Counted from the stretch's first letter, positions 41,808-50,962 are shown. The stretch: DNA of 64,000 nucleotides from Pseudomonas putida (GCF_003228315.1 NZ_CP029693.1:4267501-4331500), one strand, 5' to 3'. Notes: a model not told the origin generated them from the sequence alone. Numbers and translations are program-made.

Positions 41808-42344
41808 ATGCGCCGTTTTCTGTTGACTCTTCTCTTGGTGGGCACGGGTTTGGCCCACGCCGGCGAACTGCCGGAAACCGACTGGCTCGAATTGATGCCC
41901 AAATCGGACCAGAAAGCGCTCGAGGCCATGCCCGAGATCGATCACAACTCCCCCGAAGCCAATGGCACCTTTACCGCAAAGGGTGGCATGAAGCAGGCCA
42001 AAGGCCTGCCGGCGGTGATGTATTCGACCAAGACCGTGGCGTCGATGAACGACAAGAACATCCGTCTGGGCGGTTATCCGGTGCCGCTGGAAACCGACGC
42101 CAAGGGCCACAGCACCTTGTTCTTCCTCGTGCCGTATCCGGGCGCCTGCATCCACGTGCCGCCACCGCCGCCTAACCAACTGGTGCTGGTGCGCTATCCC
42201 AAGGGTTTGAAGCTCAATGATATCTACACGCCGCTGTGGGTCACCGGCACGCTGAAGATCGAGAAGGTCAGCAATGATTTGGCGGATGCGGCGTATGCGC
42301 TGGATGCGGCGAAGGTCAGAGTCGTGAAAGAGTCGGATTTGTAG
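41808..42344 (+). CDS. DUF3299 periplasmic protein
   Basis: The 178-residue protein starts MRRFLLTLLLVGTGLAHAGELP (41808), a signal peptide with AHA-G cleavage; an ATG nine codons upstream would spoil it. The mature domain contains PYPGACIHVPPPPPNQLV, with a single conserved Cys-His, and YTPLWVTGTLKIEKV, the pattern of DUF3299. These proteins are thought to be periplasmic or outer-membrane-linked, and the function is unknown. A metal or haem role for the ACIH motif is only a guess. Confidence 0.85.
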   Translation: MRRFLLTLLLVGTGLAHAGELPETDWLELMPKSDQKALEAMPEIDHNSPEANGTFTAKGGMKQAKGLPAVMYSTKTVASMNDKNIRLGGYPVPLETDAKGHSTLFFLVPYPGACIHVPPPPPNQLVLVRYPKGLKLNDIYTPLWVTGTLKIEKVSNDLADAAYALDAAKVRVVKESDL

Positions 42345-42354
42345 GCACTCAAAA

Positions 42355-42446
42355 CTGTAGGAGCGAGCCTGCTCGCGATAGCAGTCTATCAATCAACATG
42401 GATGTTGATTGTGATGACCTCATCGCGAGCAGGCTCGCTCCTACAT
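42355..42446. repeat. REP inverted pair
   Basis: CTGTAGGAGCGAGCCTGCTC and the inverted GAGCAGGCTCGCTCCTACAT flank about 45 bases, between convergent genes. Confidence 0.9.
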
Positions 42447-42459
42447 TGGTTTTGCGGTG

Positions 42460-43359
42460 CTACAGAGACTTGCCGGCGATGCTCACACCCAGGGTATGAC
42501 TGGCACCCGGCGCCAGTGTCACCACGTCGTCCATTACATTCGCCGTTTCGATGCACAGCATGCGCTGCCAGCCATCGTCGGCCATGTCGCTGAACGCCGC
42601 GGCGCGGTCGATCCATGGGTTCCAGATCACCGCCGTGCGCGAGCCGCTGCTGGTCAGCTCGATACGCCGTTCCCAGGCCGGGTCGACGATGCTCAGTTTC
42701 GAAGGGGCATTGAGGTAGATGCGGTCGGTTTCGCCGGTGAACTGCAGGTCACCGGTTTGCGACTTGGTCTTCCAGTCTTCCAGCGTTTCGATGTAGCTCA
42801 GGCCGTTCACGCCTTCAACGTGCACGTCGCGCACATCGCTGACGGCGAAATAGCTGTGCAGCGCCTGGCTGATGGTGACGGTATCAGTGCCCTGGTTATG
42901 GCTGGTCAGGCAGATGTGCAGTTGCTCATCCAGACGGATGCTCAGCTTCAGGTCCACCTGATGCGGCCAGCCTGGCAGGCCACCTTCGGGATACGGCAAG
43001 AGGAATTCGACCTTCAGGCTTTCGCCCTCGGTTTCGATGCCGCCCAGTTCCCAGTCCATTGCTCGCACCAAGCCATGGGCCGATGCCGGCTCCTGGCTGA
43101 CGCGCATCGCTTTCACGCTCTGCGGGTTGCGCTCGAAGTTACCGAACCACGGCCAGCAAACCGGCACGCCGGCGCGGATGCTTTTACCGGTCTTGAACAC
43201 GGCCTCGTCGTTGAGCCAGATCAGCGGCGGCTGACCTGCCACCTGATAGCTGAGGATGTGCGCACCTTGCTGGGCCACCAGTAATTCGGCCTGACCGTGG
43301 CGAATACGCCAGCAGTTCAGTTCATCCAGTTTTACGGCTTCAACATTGGGCGTGCTCAT
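42460..43359 (-). CDS. D-hexose-6-phosphate mutarotase-like protein (YeaD family)
   Basis: The 299-residue aldose-1-epimerase-fold protein likely interconverts alpha and beta anomers of hexose 6-phosphates. SIRAGVPVCWPWFG (about 72-85) carries the family's substrate arginine, AHGLVRAMDWEL the catalytic histidine, and VWNPW near the C-terminus is the conserved NPW segment. The start MSTPNVEAVK (43359) has GAGAGC upstream. It lies downstream of the YciA gene on the same strand by about 78 bases and may be co-transcribed. Confidence 0.9.
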   Translation of the reverse strand: MSTPNVEAVKLDELNCWRIRHGQAELLVAQQGAHILSYQVAGQPPLIWLNDEAVFKTGKSIRAGVPVCWPWFGNFERNPQSVKAMRVSQEPASAHGLVRAMDWELGGIETEGESLKVEFLLPYPEGGLPGWPHQVDLKLSIRLDEQLHICLTSHNQGTDTVTISQALHSYFAVSDVRDVHVEGVNGLSYIETLEDWKTKSQTGDLQFTGETDRIYLNAPSKLSIVDPAWERRIELTSSGSRTAVIWNPWIDRAAAFSDMADDGWQRMLCIETANVMDDVVTLAPGASHTLGVSIAGKSL

Positions 43360-43436
43360 GGGACAGCTCTCGATCAGTAACAGGACTGCAATGGACCGCA
43401 AAACGGTCGCCGGGTTTAACGAGGCTCTTTAACGGG

Positions 43437-43841
43437 TTAACGGGCGCGAGGCGGAACCGAACGAGTGCGACCGCTGCCATCAATGGCAACGAACACGAAG
43501 ACCGCTTCGGTCACCTTGCGCCATTCGCTCGATAGTGGGTCGTCGCTCCAGACCTCGACCATCATCTTGATCGAGCTGCGACCGATTTCCAGTGCCTGGG
43601 TATAGAAGGAGAGCTGAGCGCCCACCGCTACCGGGACCAGAAACGCCATGCGATCGATCGCCACCGTGGCGACGCGGCCACCGGCCACCTTGCTAGCCAT
43701 CGCGGTACCGGCCAGATCCATCTGCGCCACCAGCCAGCCGCCGAAAATATCGCCAAAGCCGTTGGTCTCGCGGGGAAGCGCGGTGATTTGCAGGGCCAGG
43801 TCGCCTTGCGGGATCGGATCTTCTTGTTCGAGCTCTATCAT
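43437..43841 (-). CDS. YciA-type acyl-CoA thioesterase
   Basis: The 134-residue single hotdog domain begins MIELEQEDPIPQGDLALQITALP and has the GFGDIFGGWLVAQMDLAGTAMA segment, where YciA proteins have N..GDIFGGW...MDxA, plus VAIDRMAFLVPVAVG. These enzymes hydrolyse medium- and long-chain acyl-CoA in the cytoplasm. The gene is the shorter of two thioesterases in the window, the other being at 6227-6709. Confidence 0.9.
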   Translation of the reverse strand: MIELEQEDPIPQGDLALQITALPRETNGFGDIFGGWLVAQMDLAGTAMASKVAGGRVATVAIDRMAFLVPVAVGAQLSFYTQALEIGRSSIKMMVEVWSDDPLSSEWRKVTEAVFVFVAIDGSGRTRSVPPRAR

Positions 43842-44204
43842 GCCGGGGGTGCCTCTGACCCGTGACTCTTCGTTGGTCTTTCAGTGAATAGCCGTCTTCG
43901 GAAAAACGATTCAGCACCGAACATACTACGTTCGTCACGTTTTCCATAAAGGCGTCTAAAGGGAAACTCTGCGAAATCGCCTATGAACCTGACAGGCGTT
44001 TTCGCACAGCAACCCTTTCAAGATGTTGCATGGTTGCGAGTATATCGGTCGGTAGACTCCGATACGACCGTCCGGTTCTCATTTTGACTGTCAAATACGC
44101 GCTTCTATGTGCTTTTTCGAACAATTTGTTATCGTGCCGGACCTGCCCGAGCCCTTGCCAGCGTTGTTGGGGCGACAGACCTGACTATAAGAGAAACCTT
44201 TGCC
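43842..44204. promoter_or_regulatory. Divergent promoter region with a nested inverted repeat
   Basis: In this 363-base gap, TATCGG...CCGATA (44043-44064) and CGGTCG...CGACCG (44046-44070) overlap as nested dyads about 140 bases before the MFS gene. They could be a regulator site. No other gene is supported. The frame of the MFS protein is open upstream to 44109, but the ribosome site AAGAGAAA is near 44190. Confidence 0.45.
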
Positions 44205-45503
44205 ATGACCCCAGCGCCCTCGAGTATCGCGCAGCCAACCCCCTCCGCACGCCCGCTGACCCGCAGCGACTACAAGACCCTCTCGCTGTCCGCTCTGGGC
44301 GGTGCGCTGGAGTTCTACGACTTCATCATCTTCGTGTTCTTCGCCACGGTGGTGGGCAAGCTGTTCTTCCCGGCGGACATGCCCGAGTGGCTGCGCCTGA
44401 TGCAAACCTTCGGCATCTTCGCCGCCGGTTACCTGGCGCGGCCGCTGGGCGGCATCGTGATGGCGCACTTCGGTGACCTGTTGGGACGCAAGAAGATGTT
44501 CACCCTGAGCATTTTCATGATGGCCGTACCGACCCTGATCATGGGCATGCTGCCGACCTATGCGCAGATCGGCATGTGGGCGCCGATCCTGTTGCTGCTG
44601 ATGCGGGTGATCCAGGGCGCGGCGATTGGTGGTGAAGTACCAGGCGCGTGGGTCTTCGTTTCCGAACACGTGCCGCAACGCCATATCGGCTATGCCTGCG
44701 GCACCCTGACCAGTGGCCTGACGGCGGGCATTCTGCTTGGCTCCTTGGTCGCCACGGCGATCAACAGCATTTATACCCCGGTGGAAGTGTCGGATTACGC
44801 CTGGCGGATCCCGTTCCTGCTGGGCGGTGTGTTCGGTCTGTTCTCGGTGTACCTGCGCCGCTGGCTGCACGAAACCCCGGTGTTCGCCGAACTGCAACAG
44901 CGCAAGGCTCTGGCCGAGGAAGTGCCATTGCGTGCGGTGCTGCGTGATCATCGCGGCGCCATCGCCATTTCCATGTTGCTGACCTGGCTGCTGTCGGCGG
45001 CGATCGTGGTACTGATCCTGATGACCCCGACCGTGCTGCAGACGGTCTATCACTTTTCGCCAACCACCTCCCTGCAATCCAATAGCGTGGCCATTGTGTT
45101 GTTGAGCTTTGGTTGCGTGATTTCCGGTGCGCTGGCGGACCGTTTTGGTGCCGGTAAAGTCTTTGTGTTCGGCTGTGCCGCGTTGCTGGTCAGTTCCTGG
45201 ACCTTCTATCACAGCCTGGCCGACCATCCCGATTGGCTGTTCCCGATGTACGCCCTGACCGGCCTGCTGGTGGGTACCATCGGCGCCGTACCGTATGTGA
45301 TGGTCAAGGCGTTCCCGCCGGTGGTGCGTTTCAGCGGCCTGTCGTTTTCCTACAACGTCGCTTACGCGATTTTCGGCGGCCTGACGCCGATGGTCGTCAG
45401 CCTGCTGCTCAAGGAAAGCGCGATGGGGCCTGCTTACTATGTGGCGGTGCTGTGCGGGGTCGGGATTCTGGTAGGGGCGTATCTCTGGAAGAAAGGGCGC
45501 TAG
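44205..45503 (+). CDS. MFS transporter, metabolite:H+ symporter (MHS) type
   Basis: The 432-residue inner-membrane protein has twelve predicted membrane segments. The start MTPAPSSIAQ (44205) gives a short cytoplasmic N-terminus before SLSALGGALEFYDFIIFVFF, the typical MHS segment for organic-acid or osmolyte carriers. HFGDLLGRKKMFTLS after TM2 and RRWLHETPVFAEL before the central loop are family marks. The transported compound (dicarboxylate, citrate or betaine-like) cannot be decided. It ends before a REP pair. Confidence 0.88.
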   Translation: MTPAPSSIAQPTPSARPLTRSDYKTLSLSALGGALEFYDFIIFVFFATVVGKLFFPADMPEWLRLMQTFGIFAAGYLARPLGGIVMAHFGDLLGRKKMFTLSIFMMAVPTLIMGMLPTYAQIGMWAPILLLLMRVIQGAAIGGEVPGAWVFVSEHVPQRHIGYACGTLTSGLTAGILLGSLVATAINSIYTPVEVSDYAWRIPFLLGGVFGLFSVYLRRWLHETPVFAELQQRKALAEEVPLRAVLRDHRGAIAISMLLTWLLSAAIVVLILMTPTVLQTVYHFSPTTSLQSNSVAIVLLSFGCVISGALADRFGAGKVFVFGCAALLVSSWTFYHSLADHPDWLFPMYALTGLLVGTIGAVPYVMVKAFPPVVRFSGLSFSYNVAYAIFGGLTPMVVSLLLKESAMGPAYYVAVLCGVGILVGAYLWKKGR

Positions 45504-45533
45504 GGCGAACTTCTTCATCGTCTTTACTGGCGT

Positions 45534-45609
45534 CATCGCGAGCAGGCTCGCTCCTACATGGGTTCTGTGTTCAACACGGATCTTCTGTAGGAGCGAGCCT
45601 GCTCGCGAT
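45534..45609. repeat. REP inverted pair
   Basis: CATCGCGAGCAGGCTCGCTC and the inverted GGAGCGAGCCTGCTCGCGAT flank about 30 bases, between the MFS gene and the pstS promoter. Confidence 0.9.
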
Positions 45610-45648
45610 TGGAGCGCGCGAAATATCTTGTAGAAGCCGAATACTGGC

Positions 45649-45666
45649 CTTTCATCCAATTGTCAT
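45649..45666 (+). promoter_or_regulatory. PHO box upstream of pstS
   Basis: CTTTCATCCAATTGTCAT matches the PhoB consensus CTGTCAT-N4-CTGTCAT at 12 of 14 fixed positions. It lies 79 bases before the pstS start, in the right orientation. Confidence 0.85.
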
Positions 45667-45744
45667 ATTTCAGCCATAGAGTGTTCACACGGCCTGCTGA
45701 TACTTGGCCCCGAATTAACACACCCTATCTGCTAGGAGTAAGGC

Positions 45745-46746
45745 ATGAAACTGAAGCGTTTGATGGCGGCAATGACTTTTGTCGCTGCTGGCGTTGCGAC
45801 CGCCAACGCGGTTGCCGCTGTTGACCCTGCTATCCCGAGCTACACCAAGACCACTGGTGTGTCGGGCAACCTGTCCAGCGTCGGCTCCGATACCCTTGCC
45901 AACCTCATGACCCTCTGGGCTGAGAACTACAAGAAAGAATACCCGAACGTAAACATCCAGATTCAGGCCGCCGGTTCCGCCACCGCGCCACCTGCGCTGA
46001 CTGAAGGCACCTCCAACCTGGGCCCGATGAGCCGCAAGATGAAGGACACCGAACTGGCTGCCTTCGAACAGAAGTACGGCTACAAGCCAACCGCTATCCC
46101 GGTTGCCGTGGACGCCCTGGCTGTATTCGTGCACAAGGACAACCCGATCCAGCACCTGACCATGGAACAAGTTGACGCGATTTTCTCGTCCACTCGTCTG
46201 TGCGGCGCTAAAACCGAAGTGAAAACCTGGGGCGACCTGGGCGTGACCGGCGACCTGGCCAACAAGCCGGTTCAACTGTTCGGTCGTAACTCGGTATCCG
46301 GCACCTACGGCTACTTCAAGGAAGAAGCCCTGTGCAAAGGCGACTACAAGGCTAACGTGAACGAGCAACCAGGTTCGGCTTCGGTCGTGCAGTCGATCAG
46401 CTCCTCGCTGAACGGCATCGGTTACTCGGGTATCGGTTACAAGACCGCTAGCGTGAAGACTGTGGCCCTGGCCAAGAAAGGCAGCACTGACTTCATCGAA
46501 GACACCGAAGAAAACGCCCTGAACGGCAAGTACCCGCTGTCCCGCTTCCTGTACGTCTACGTCAACAAAGCCCCGAACAAGCCTCTGGCCCCGCTGGAAG
46601 CCGAGTTCGTGAAACTGGTTCTGTCCAAACAGGGTCAGGAAGTTGTAGTGAAAGACGGCTACATCCCACTGCCAGCCAAGGTTGCTGCAAAAGCACTGGC
46701 TGACCTGGGTCTGGCGGAAGGCGGCGCTGAAGTCGCAAAAAAGTAA
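45745..46746 (+). CDS. pstS: Phosphate ABC transporter periplasmic binding protein
   Basis: PstS captures inorganic phosphate in the periplasm for the PstCAB importer. The 333-residue protein has a signal peptide (MKLKRLMAAMTFVAAGVATANAVAA). Phosphate-site segments include SVGSDTLANLMTLWAE, AAGSATAPPALTEGTSNLGPMSRKM and FGRNSVSGTYGYFKE. CTAGGAG precedes the ATG. A PHO box lies 79 bases upstream, and a long hairpin follows the stop, separating it from pstC, which has its own PHO box. That layout allows far higher pstS than pstCAB expression. Confidence 0.96.
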   Translation: MKLKRLMAAMTFVAAGVATANAVAAVDPAIPSYTKTTGVSGNLSSVGSDTLANLMTLWAENYKKEYPNVNIQIQAAGSATAPPALTEGTSNLGPMSRKMKDTELAAFEQKYGYKPTAIPVAVDALAVFVHKDNPIQHLTMEQVDAIFSSTRLCGAKTEVKTWGDLGVTGDLANKPVQLFGRNSVSGTYGYFKEEALCKGDYKANVNEQPGSASVVQSISSSLNGIGYSGIGYKTASVKTVALAKKGSTDFIEDTEENALNGKYPLSRFLYVYVNKAPNKPLAPLEAEFVKLVLSKQGQEVVVKDGYIPLPAKVAAKALADLGLAEGGAEVAKK

Positions 46747-46752
46747 CAAATT

Positions 46753-46780
46753 GAGTCCGGGGTGAACCCCACCCGGACTC
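46753..46780 (+). terminator. Hairpin after pstS
   Basis: GAGTCCGGG and CCCGGACTC flank a 10-base loop. It has no T run, so partial termination or 3'-end stabilisation of pstS mRNA is more likely than full termination. Confidence 0.7.
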
Positions 46781-46870
46781 CGACTGGGGGCGGCAGGAGC
46801 CGCCTCCATTCACTTCCCAATTCCTATCCACTGCTGGTTACGCCAGCGGCGGATTAGTTGCGTCTCAGCA

Positions 46871-46888
46871 CTGTCATCTTTCTGTCAT
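46871..46888 (+). promoter_or_regulatory. Perfect PHO box upstream of pstC
   Basis: CTGTCATCTTTCTGTCAT is an exact match to both consensus half-sites with a 4-base spacer. It lies 22 bases before the pstC start, which puts the transcription start very close to the ATG. Confidence 0.9.
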
Positions 46889-46910
46889 ACAGGATCGCTA
46901 GGGTGTGCGA

Positions 46911-49193
46911 ATGAATGATCTGGCCAATTCCAACATGACTACAAATCCCCCCAAGCGAATTGATTTCAATACGCCTGAGCTACAACGCAAGCGTCGCATT
47001 CGCGCGCTCAAAGATCGCCTGACCCGCTGGTACGTCCTTGTGGGCGGCCTCGCTGTTCTGGGTGCGATTACCCTGATTTTCTTCTTCCTTGCCTACGTCG
47101 TCGCGCCTCTGTTCCAGGGTGCCAGCCTGACGTCCAAGGACGCCATCTCGCCTGCCTGGATGCAAGATGCCGGCAAGCCGCTGATGATCTCCCTGGAAGA
47201 ACAGAACCAGGTGGCCATGCGGGTTTCCGACAAGGGCCAGGCACTGTTTTTCGACATCGACAGTGGCGCTGAACTCAAGCGCGTCGATCTGCCTGTTCCA
47301 GCCGGGACTACCGTAACTTCCATCGGCGAAGACCAGCCAGGTCACCCATTGGTTGCAGTAGGTCTGTCCAACGGCCAGGCCCTGGTGTTCCGTCACACTT
47401 ATAAAGTCAGCTATCCGGACGGCAAGAAGACCATCACACCGGCCGTCGAGTATCCATACGGCGAAGCGCCTATCGCGGTGAACGAAGCCGGCGGTGCGCT
47501 GGAGCATGTCAGCCTCAACGCTACCGACTCGACCCTGATGCTGGTCGGTGCCACCGGTTCGCAACTCAATGTTCTGTCGCTCACCAGCGAAGAAAACATG
47601 ATGACCGGCGAAGTCACCAACGAGCAGAAGCGCATCGACCTGCCGCAAATGACTGAAGCGGTGAAGAACATCTTCGTCGACCCGCGCCAGCAGTGGCTGT
47701 ACGTGGTCAACGGTCGTGCCCAGGCCGACGTGTTCAACCTGCGCGACAAGAGCCTCAATGGCCGCTACAAACTGCTGGAAGACGCTGACGCCCAAGTCAC
47801 CGCCAGCACTCAGCTGGTCGGCGGTATTTCGCTGATCGTCGGCGATTCCAAGGGTGGCCTGGCCCAGTGGTTCATGGCTCGTGATCACGATGGCGAGCAA
47901 CGCCTGAAGCAGATCCGCACCTTCCAGATGGGCACGACGCCGATCGTGGAAATCACCGCTGAAGAGCGCCGCAAGGGCTTCGTTGCTCTGGATGCATCGG
48001 GCAAGCTCGGCGTGTTCCACAGCACCGCGCATCGCACCTTGCTGGTCGACCAGGTGGTCGAAGGCCAGGGCCTGTTCGGTCTGTCGCCACGGGCCAACCG
48101 CGTGATCGTGGAAGCCGGCGGCAAGATCCATCCGTTGCTGCTGGACAACCCGCACCCGGAAGTGTCGTGGAGCGCGCTGTGGAGCAAGGTCTGGTACGAG
48201 AACTACGACGAACCTAAGTACGTCTGGCAATCGACCGCCGCCAACACCGACTTCGAACCCAAGCTGAGCCTGTCGCCGCTGACCTTCGGTACCCTGAAAG
48301 CCGCGTTCTACGCCATGCTGCTGGCCGCGCCTCTGGCCGTCGCCGCTGCAATCTACACCGCGTACTTCATGGCACCGGGCATGCGCCGCAAGGTCAAGCC
48401 GGTGATCGAGCTGATGGAAGCGATGCCGACGGTGATCCTCGGTTTCTTCGCCGGTCTGTTCCTTGCGCCATATGTGGAAGGACGCCTGCCGGGCATCTTC
48501 AGTCTGTTGATGCTGCTGCCGATCGGCATTCTGGTCGCCGGCTTCACCTTCAGCCGCCTGCCTGAGTCGGTTCGCCTGAAAGTCCCTGATGGCTGGGAAA
48601 GTGCCCTGCTGATTCCGGTGATCCTGTTCGTGGGCTGGCTCTCGCTGTACATGAGCCCGTACCTGGAGAACTGGTTCTTCGGTGGCGACATGCGTCTGTG
48701 GATCTCCCACGACCTGGGCATCACCTACGACCAGCGCAACGCACTGGTGGTCGGTCTGGCCATGGGCTTCGCGGTGATCCCGAACATCTACTCCATCGCC
48801 GAAGACGCCGTGTTCAGCGTGCCTCGCGGCCTGACCCTCGGTTCCCTGGCCCTCGGCGCCACGCCGTGGCAGACCATGACCCGCGTGGTGATCCTCACCG
48901 CCAGCCCGGGCATTTTCTCGGCGCTGATGATCGGCATGGGTCGTGCGGTCGGTGAAACCATGATCGTGCTGATGGCCACCGGTAACACCCCGGTCATGGA
49001 GATGAACCTGTTCGAAGGCCTGCGCACCCTGGCCGCCAACGTCGCGGTGGAAATGCCCGAGTCGGAAGTCGGCGGCAGCCACTACCGCGTGCTGTTCCTC
49101 TCGGCGCTGGTGCTGCTGTTGTTCACCTTCGTCATGAACACCCTCGCGGAACTGATTCGTCAGCGTCTGCGCAAGAAATACTCGTCGCTTTAA
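46911..49193 (+). CDS. pstC: Phosphate ABC transporter permease PstC, long form
   Basis: PstC is one of the two membrane subunits of the phosphate importer. At 760 residues it is more than twice the enterobacterial length. A cytoplasmic basic N-terminus and one membrane segment (about 42-68) lead to a periplasmic region of about 370 residues with beta-propeller-like repeats (for example VAVGLSNGQALVFR and LVGATGSQLNVLSL). The permease domain with six segments (about 460-755) includes the ABC-coupling EAA-like loop (LTLGSLALGATPWQTMTRVVILTASPG). The start is ATG 46911. Long PstC forms are normal in Pseudomonas. pstA follows after 15 bases. Confidence 0.95.
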   Translation: MNDLANSNMTTNPPKRIDFNTPELQRKRRIRALKDRLTRWYVLVGGLAVLGAITLIFFFLAYVVAPLFQGASLTSKDAISPAWMQDAGKPLMISLEEQNQVAMRVSDKGQALFFDIDSGAELKRVDLPVPAGTTVTSIGEDQPGHPLVAVGLSNGQALVFRHTYKVSYPDGKKTITPAVEYPYGEAPIAVNEAGGALEHVSLNATDSTLMLVGATGSQLNVLSLTSEENMMTGEVTNEQKRIDLPQMTEAVKNIFVDPRQQWLYVVNGRAQADVFNLRDKSLNGRYKLLEDADAQVTASTQLVGGISLIVGDSKGGLAQWFMARDHDGEQRLKQIRTFQMGTTPIVEITAEERRKGFVALDASGKLGVFHSTAHRTLLVDQVVEGQGLFGLSPRANRVIVEAGGKIHPLLLDNPHPEVSWSALWSKVWYENYDEPKYVWQSTAANTDFEPKLSLSPLTFGTLKAAFYAMLLAAPLAVAAAIYTAYFMAPGMRRKVKPVIELMEAMPTVILGFFAGLFLAPYVEGRLPGIFSLLMLLPIGILVAGFTFSRLPESVRLKVPDGWESALLIPVILFVGWLSLYMSPYLENWFFGGDMRLWISHDLGITYDQRNALVVGLAMGFAVIPNIYSIAEDAVFSVPRGLTLGSLALGATPWQTMTRVVILTASPGIFSALMIGMGRAVGETMIVLMATGNTPVMEMNLFEGLRTLAANVAVEMPESEVGGSHYRVLFLSALVLLLFTFVMNTLAELIRQRLRKKYSSL

Positions 49194-49208
49194 GAAAGGT
49201 AGAAGTCT

Positions 49209-50879
49209 GTGAAACAGAACTCCTTGAAAGGATGGTTCAAGAGCGGCGCCCCAGGCGTCTGGATCAGCGGTGGCGCGGTGTCCATTGCGGTCATCATGAC
49301 CATTGGCCTGCTGGCGGTGATCGCCGTGCGCGGTCTGGGTCACTTCTGGCCGGCGGATCTGATCCACGCCAGCTACGACGTACCGGGCCAGGCCAATCAC
49401 CTGGTCATCGGTGAAGTGGTGCAGAAGGAAGAAGTCCCGCGCGCTCGCCTGAAGAGTGCTGGCTTGCCAGTTCCGGACGAAGGTCCGGAGTTCATGACCC
49501 GCGAGCTGATCAAGGTCGGCAACCGTGACCTGAACGGCAACGACTTCACCTGGATCGTGGGCGAGTGGCTGACCAATCAGAAAACGCCGGTGGAGCTGAT
49601 GGCCATCGAACGTCGCGAGTGGGGCAACTTCTACGGTTACCTGGTCAACGTCAAACAGGATGGCAAAGTCATCGCTGAAGGCGAGGCGGCATGGCCTGAG
49701 CTGCAAGCGCGGATCAACCGCGTGAACCAGCTGGCCGCGCAACTCAAGACCCTGGAAAAAACCGACATCGGCGCGATCAACGCCGGTCTCGAGCGCATCC
49801 GCCTGCACGGCCGCAAACTGGAACTGGAAGGCAAGCTCGACCCGGCCGCGCAAGCGGACATGGATGCCGAGCGCGCCGAGCTCAATGCCCGTTATCAGGA
49901 CGTGGAAGCGCGCCTGAGCGACCTGCATGCACAGTTCAACCGCGACAGCCTGACCGCCCGTGATGCCAACGGCAAGGAAGTCGAAATCGGCCTGGGCAAA
50001 GTGGTTCACGCCTATCAGCCGAACGCCATGGGCACCTTTACCAAGGTCGGTTTCTACTTCAACAAGGTCTGGGAATTCCTGAGCGACGACCCGCGTGAAG
50101 CGAATACCGAAGGCGGTATTTTCCCGGCGATCTTCGGCACCGTGATGATGACCCTGATCATGGCGATGATCGTGACCCCGTTCGGCGTGCTGGCGGCGGT
50201 GTACCTGCGTGAATACGCCAAGCAGAACGCGCTGACCCGGGTGATCCGCATCGCGGTGAACAACCTGGCGGGTGTACCGGCCATCGTTTACGGCGTGTTC
50301 GGCCTGGGCTTCTTCGTCTACGTGCTGGGTGGCTCGCTTGACCGGCTGTTCTTCCCCGAAGCCTTGCCGGCACCGACCTTCGGTACGCCGGGCCTGCTGT
50401 GGGCTTCGTTGACCCTGGCGCTGCTGGCGGTGCCGGTGGTGATCGTGGCCACTGAAGAAGGTCTGGCGCGGATTCCTCGCACCGTGCGTGAAGGTTCGTT
50501 GGCACTGGGCGCCACCAAGGCGGAAACCTTGTGGAAGATCGTGCTGCCAATGGCCAGCCCGGCCATGATGACCGGCATGATCCTCGCCGTGGCCCGTGCC
50601 GCGGGCGAAGTGGCGCCGCTGATGCTGGTGGGTGTAGTGAAGCTGGCGCCGTCGCTGCCGGTGGATGGCAACTACCCGTACCTGCACCTGGACCAGAAGA
50701 TCATGCACCTGGGCTTCCACATTTATGACGTCGGCTTCCAGAGCCCGAACGTAGAAGCCGCGCGGCCGCTGGTGTACGCCACGGCGCTGCTGCTGGTGCT
50801 GGTGATCGCGACCTTGAACCTGTCGGCCGTTTATATCCGTAACCACCTGCGCGAGAAGTACAAGGCGCTGGATAGCTGA
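49209..50879 (+). CDS. pstA: Phosphate ABC transporter permease PstA, long form
   Basis: This is the second permease subunit, 556 residues, starting with GTG at 49209 with AAAGG upstream. A membrane segment at about 18-40 is followed by a periplasmic insert (about 45-290) with a predicted coiled coil (ELQARINRVNQLAAQLKTLEKTD...LNARYQDVEARLSDLHAQF). The permease domain (about 300-550) carries the coupling loop REGSLALGATKAETLWKIVLPMASPAM. Like PstC it is much longer than in E. coli, and the inserts of both may interact. A REP element separates it from pstB. Confidence 0.95.
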   Translation: MKQNSLKGWFKSGAPGVWISGGAVSIAVIMTIGLLAVIAVRGLGHFWPADLIHASYDVPGQANHLVIGEVVQKEEVPRARLKSAGLPVPDEGPEFMTRELIKVGNRDLNGNDFTWIVGEWLTNQKTPVELMAIERREWGNFYGYLVNVKQDGKVIAEGEAAWPELQARINRVNQLAAQLKTLEKTDIGAINAGLERIRLHGRKLELEGKLDPAAQADMDAERAELNARYQDVEARLSDLHAQFNRDSLTARDANGKEVEIGLGKVVHAYQPNAMGTFTKVGFYFNKVWEFLSDDPREANTEGGIFPAIFGTVMMTLIMAMIVTPFGVLAAVYLREYAKQNALTRVIRIAVNNLAGVPAIVYGVFGLGFFVYVLGGSLDRLFFPEALPAPTFGTPGLLWASLTLALLAVPVVIVATEEGLARIPRTVREGSLALGATKAETLWKIVLPMASPAMMTGMILAVARAAGEVAPLMLVGVVKLAPSLPVDGNYPYLHLDQKIMHLGFHIYDVGFQSPNVEAARPLVYATALLLVLVIATLNLSAVYIRNHLREKYKALDS

Positions 50880-50895
50880 TACCGCCGCCGCTCCC

Positions 50896-50962
50896 TGTAG
50901 GAGCACAGCTTGCTGGCGATGGCGATTTCAAGGACGCCATCGCGGGCAAGCCTTGCTCCCAC
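50896..50962. repeat. Divergent REP pair inside the pst operon
   Basis: CTGTAGGAGCACAGCTTGCT and the inverted GCGGGCAAGCCTTGCTCCCA flank a short spacer in the pstA-pstB gap. Such an element may attenuate or stabilise the polycistronic transcript. Confidence 0.82.

Noticed and set aside
46980..50906. A minus-strand frame of about 1300 codons opposite pstC-pstA
   Set aside because: It is rich in His, Gln and Arg, has no recognisable domain or ribosome site, and lies wholly antisense to two clear permease genes. High-GC third positions of the true genes leave the opposite frame open.
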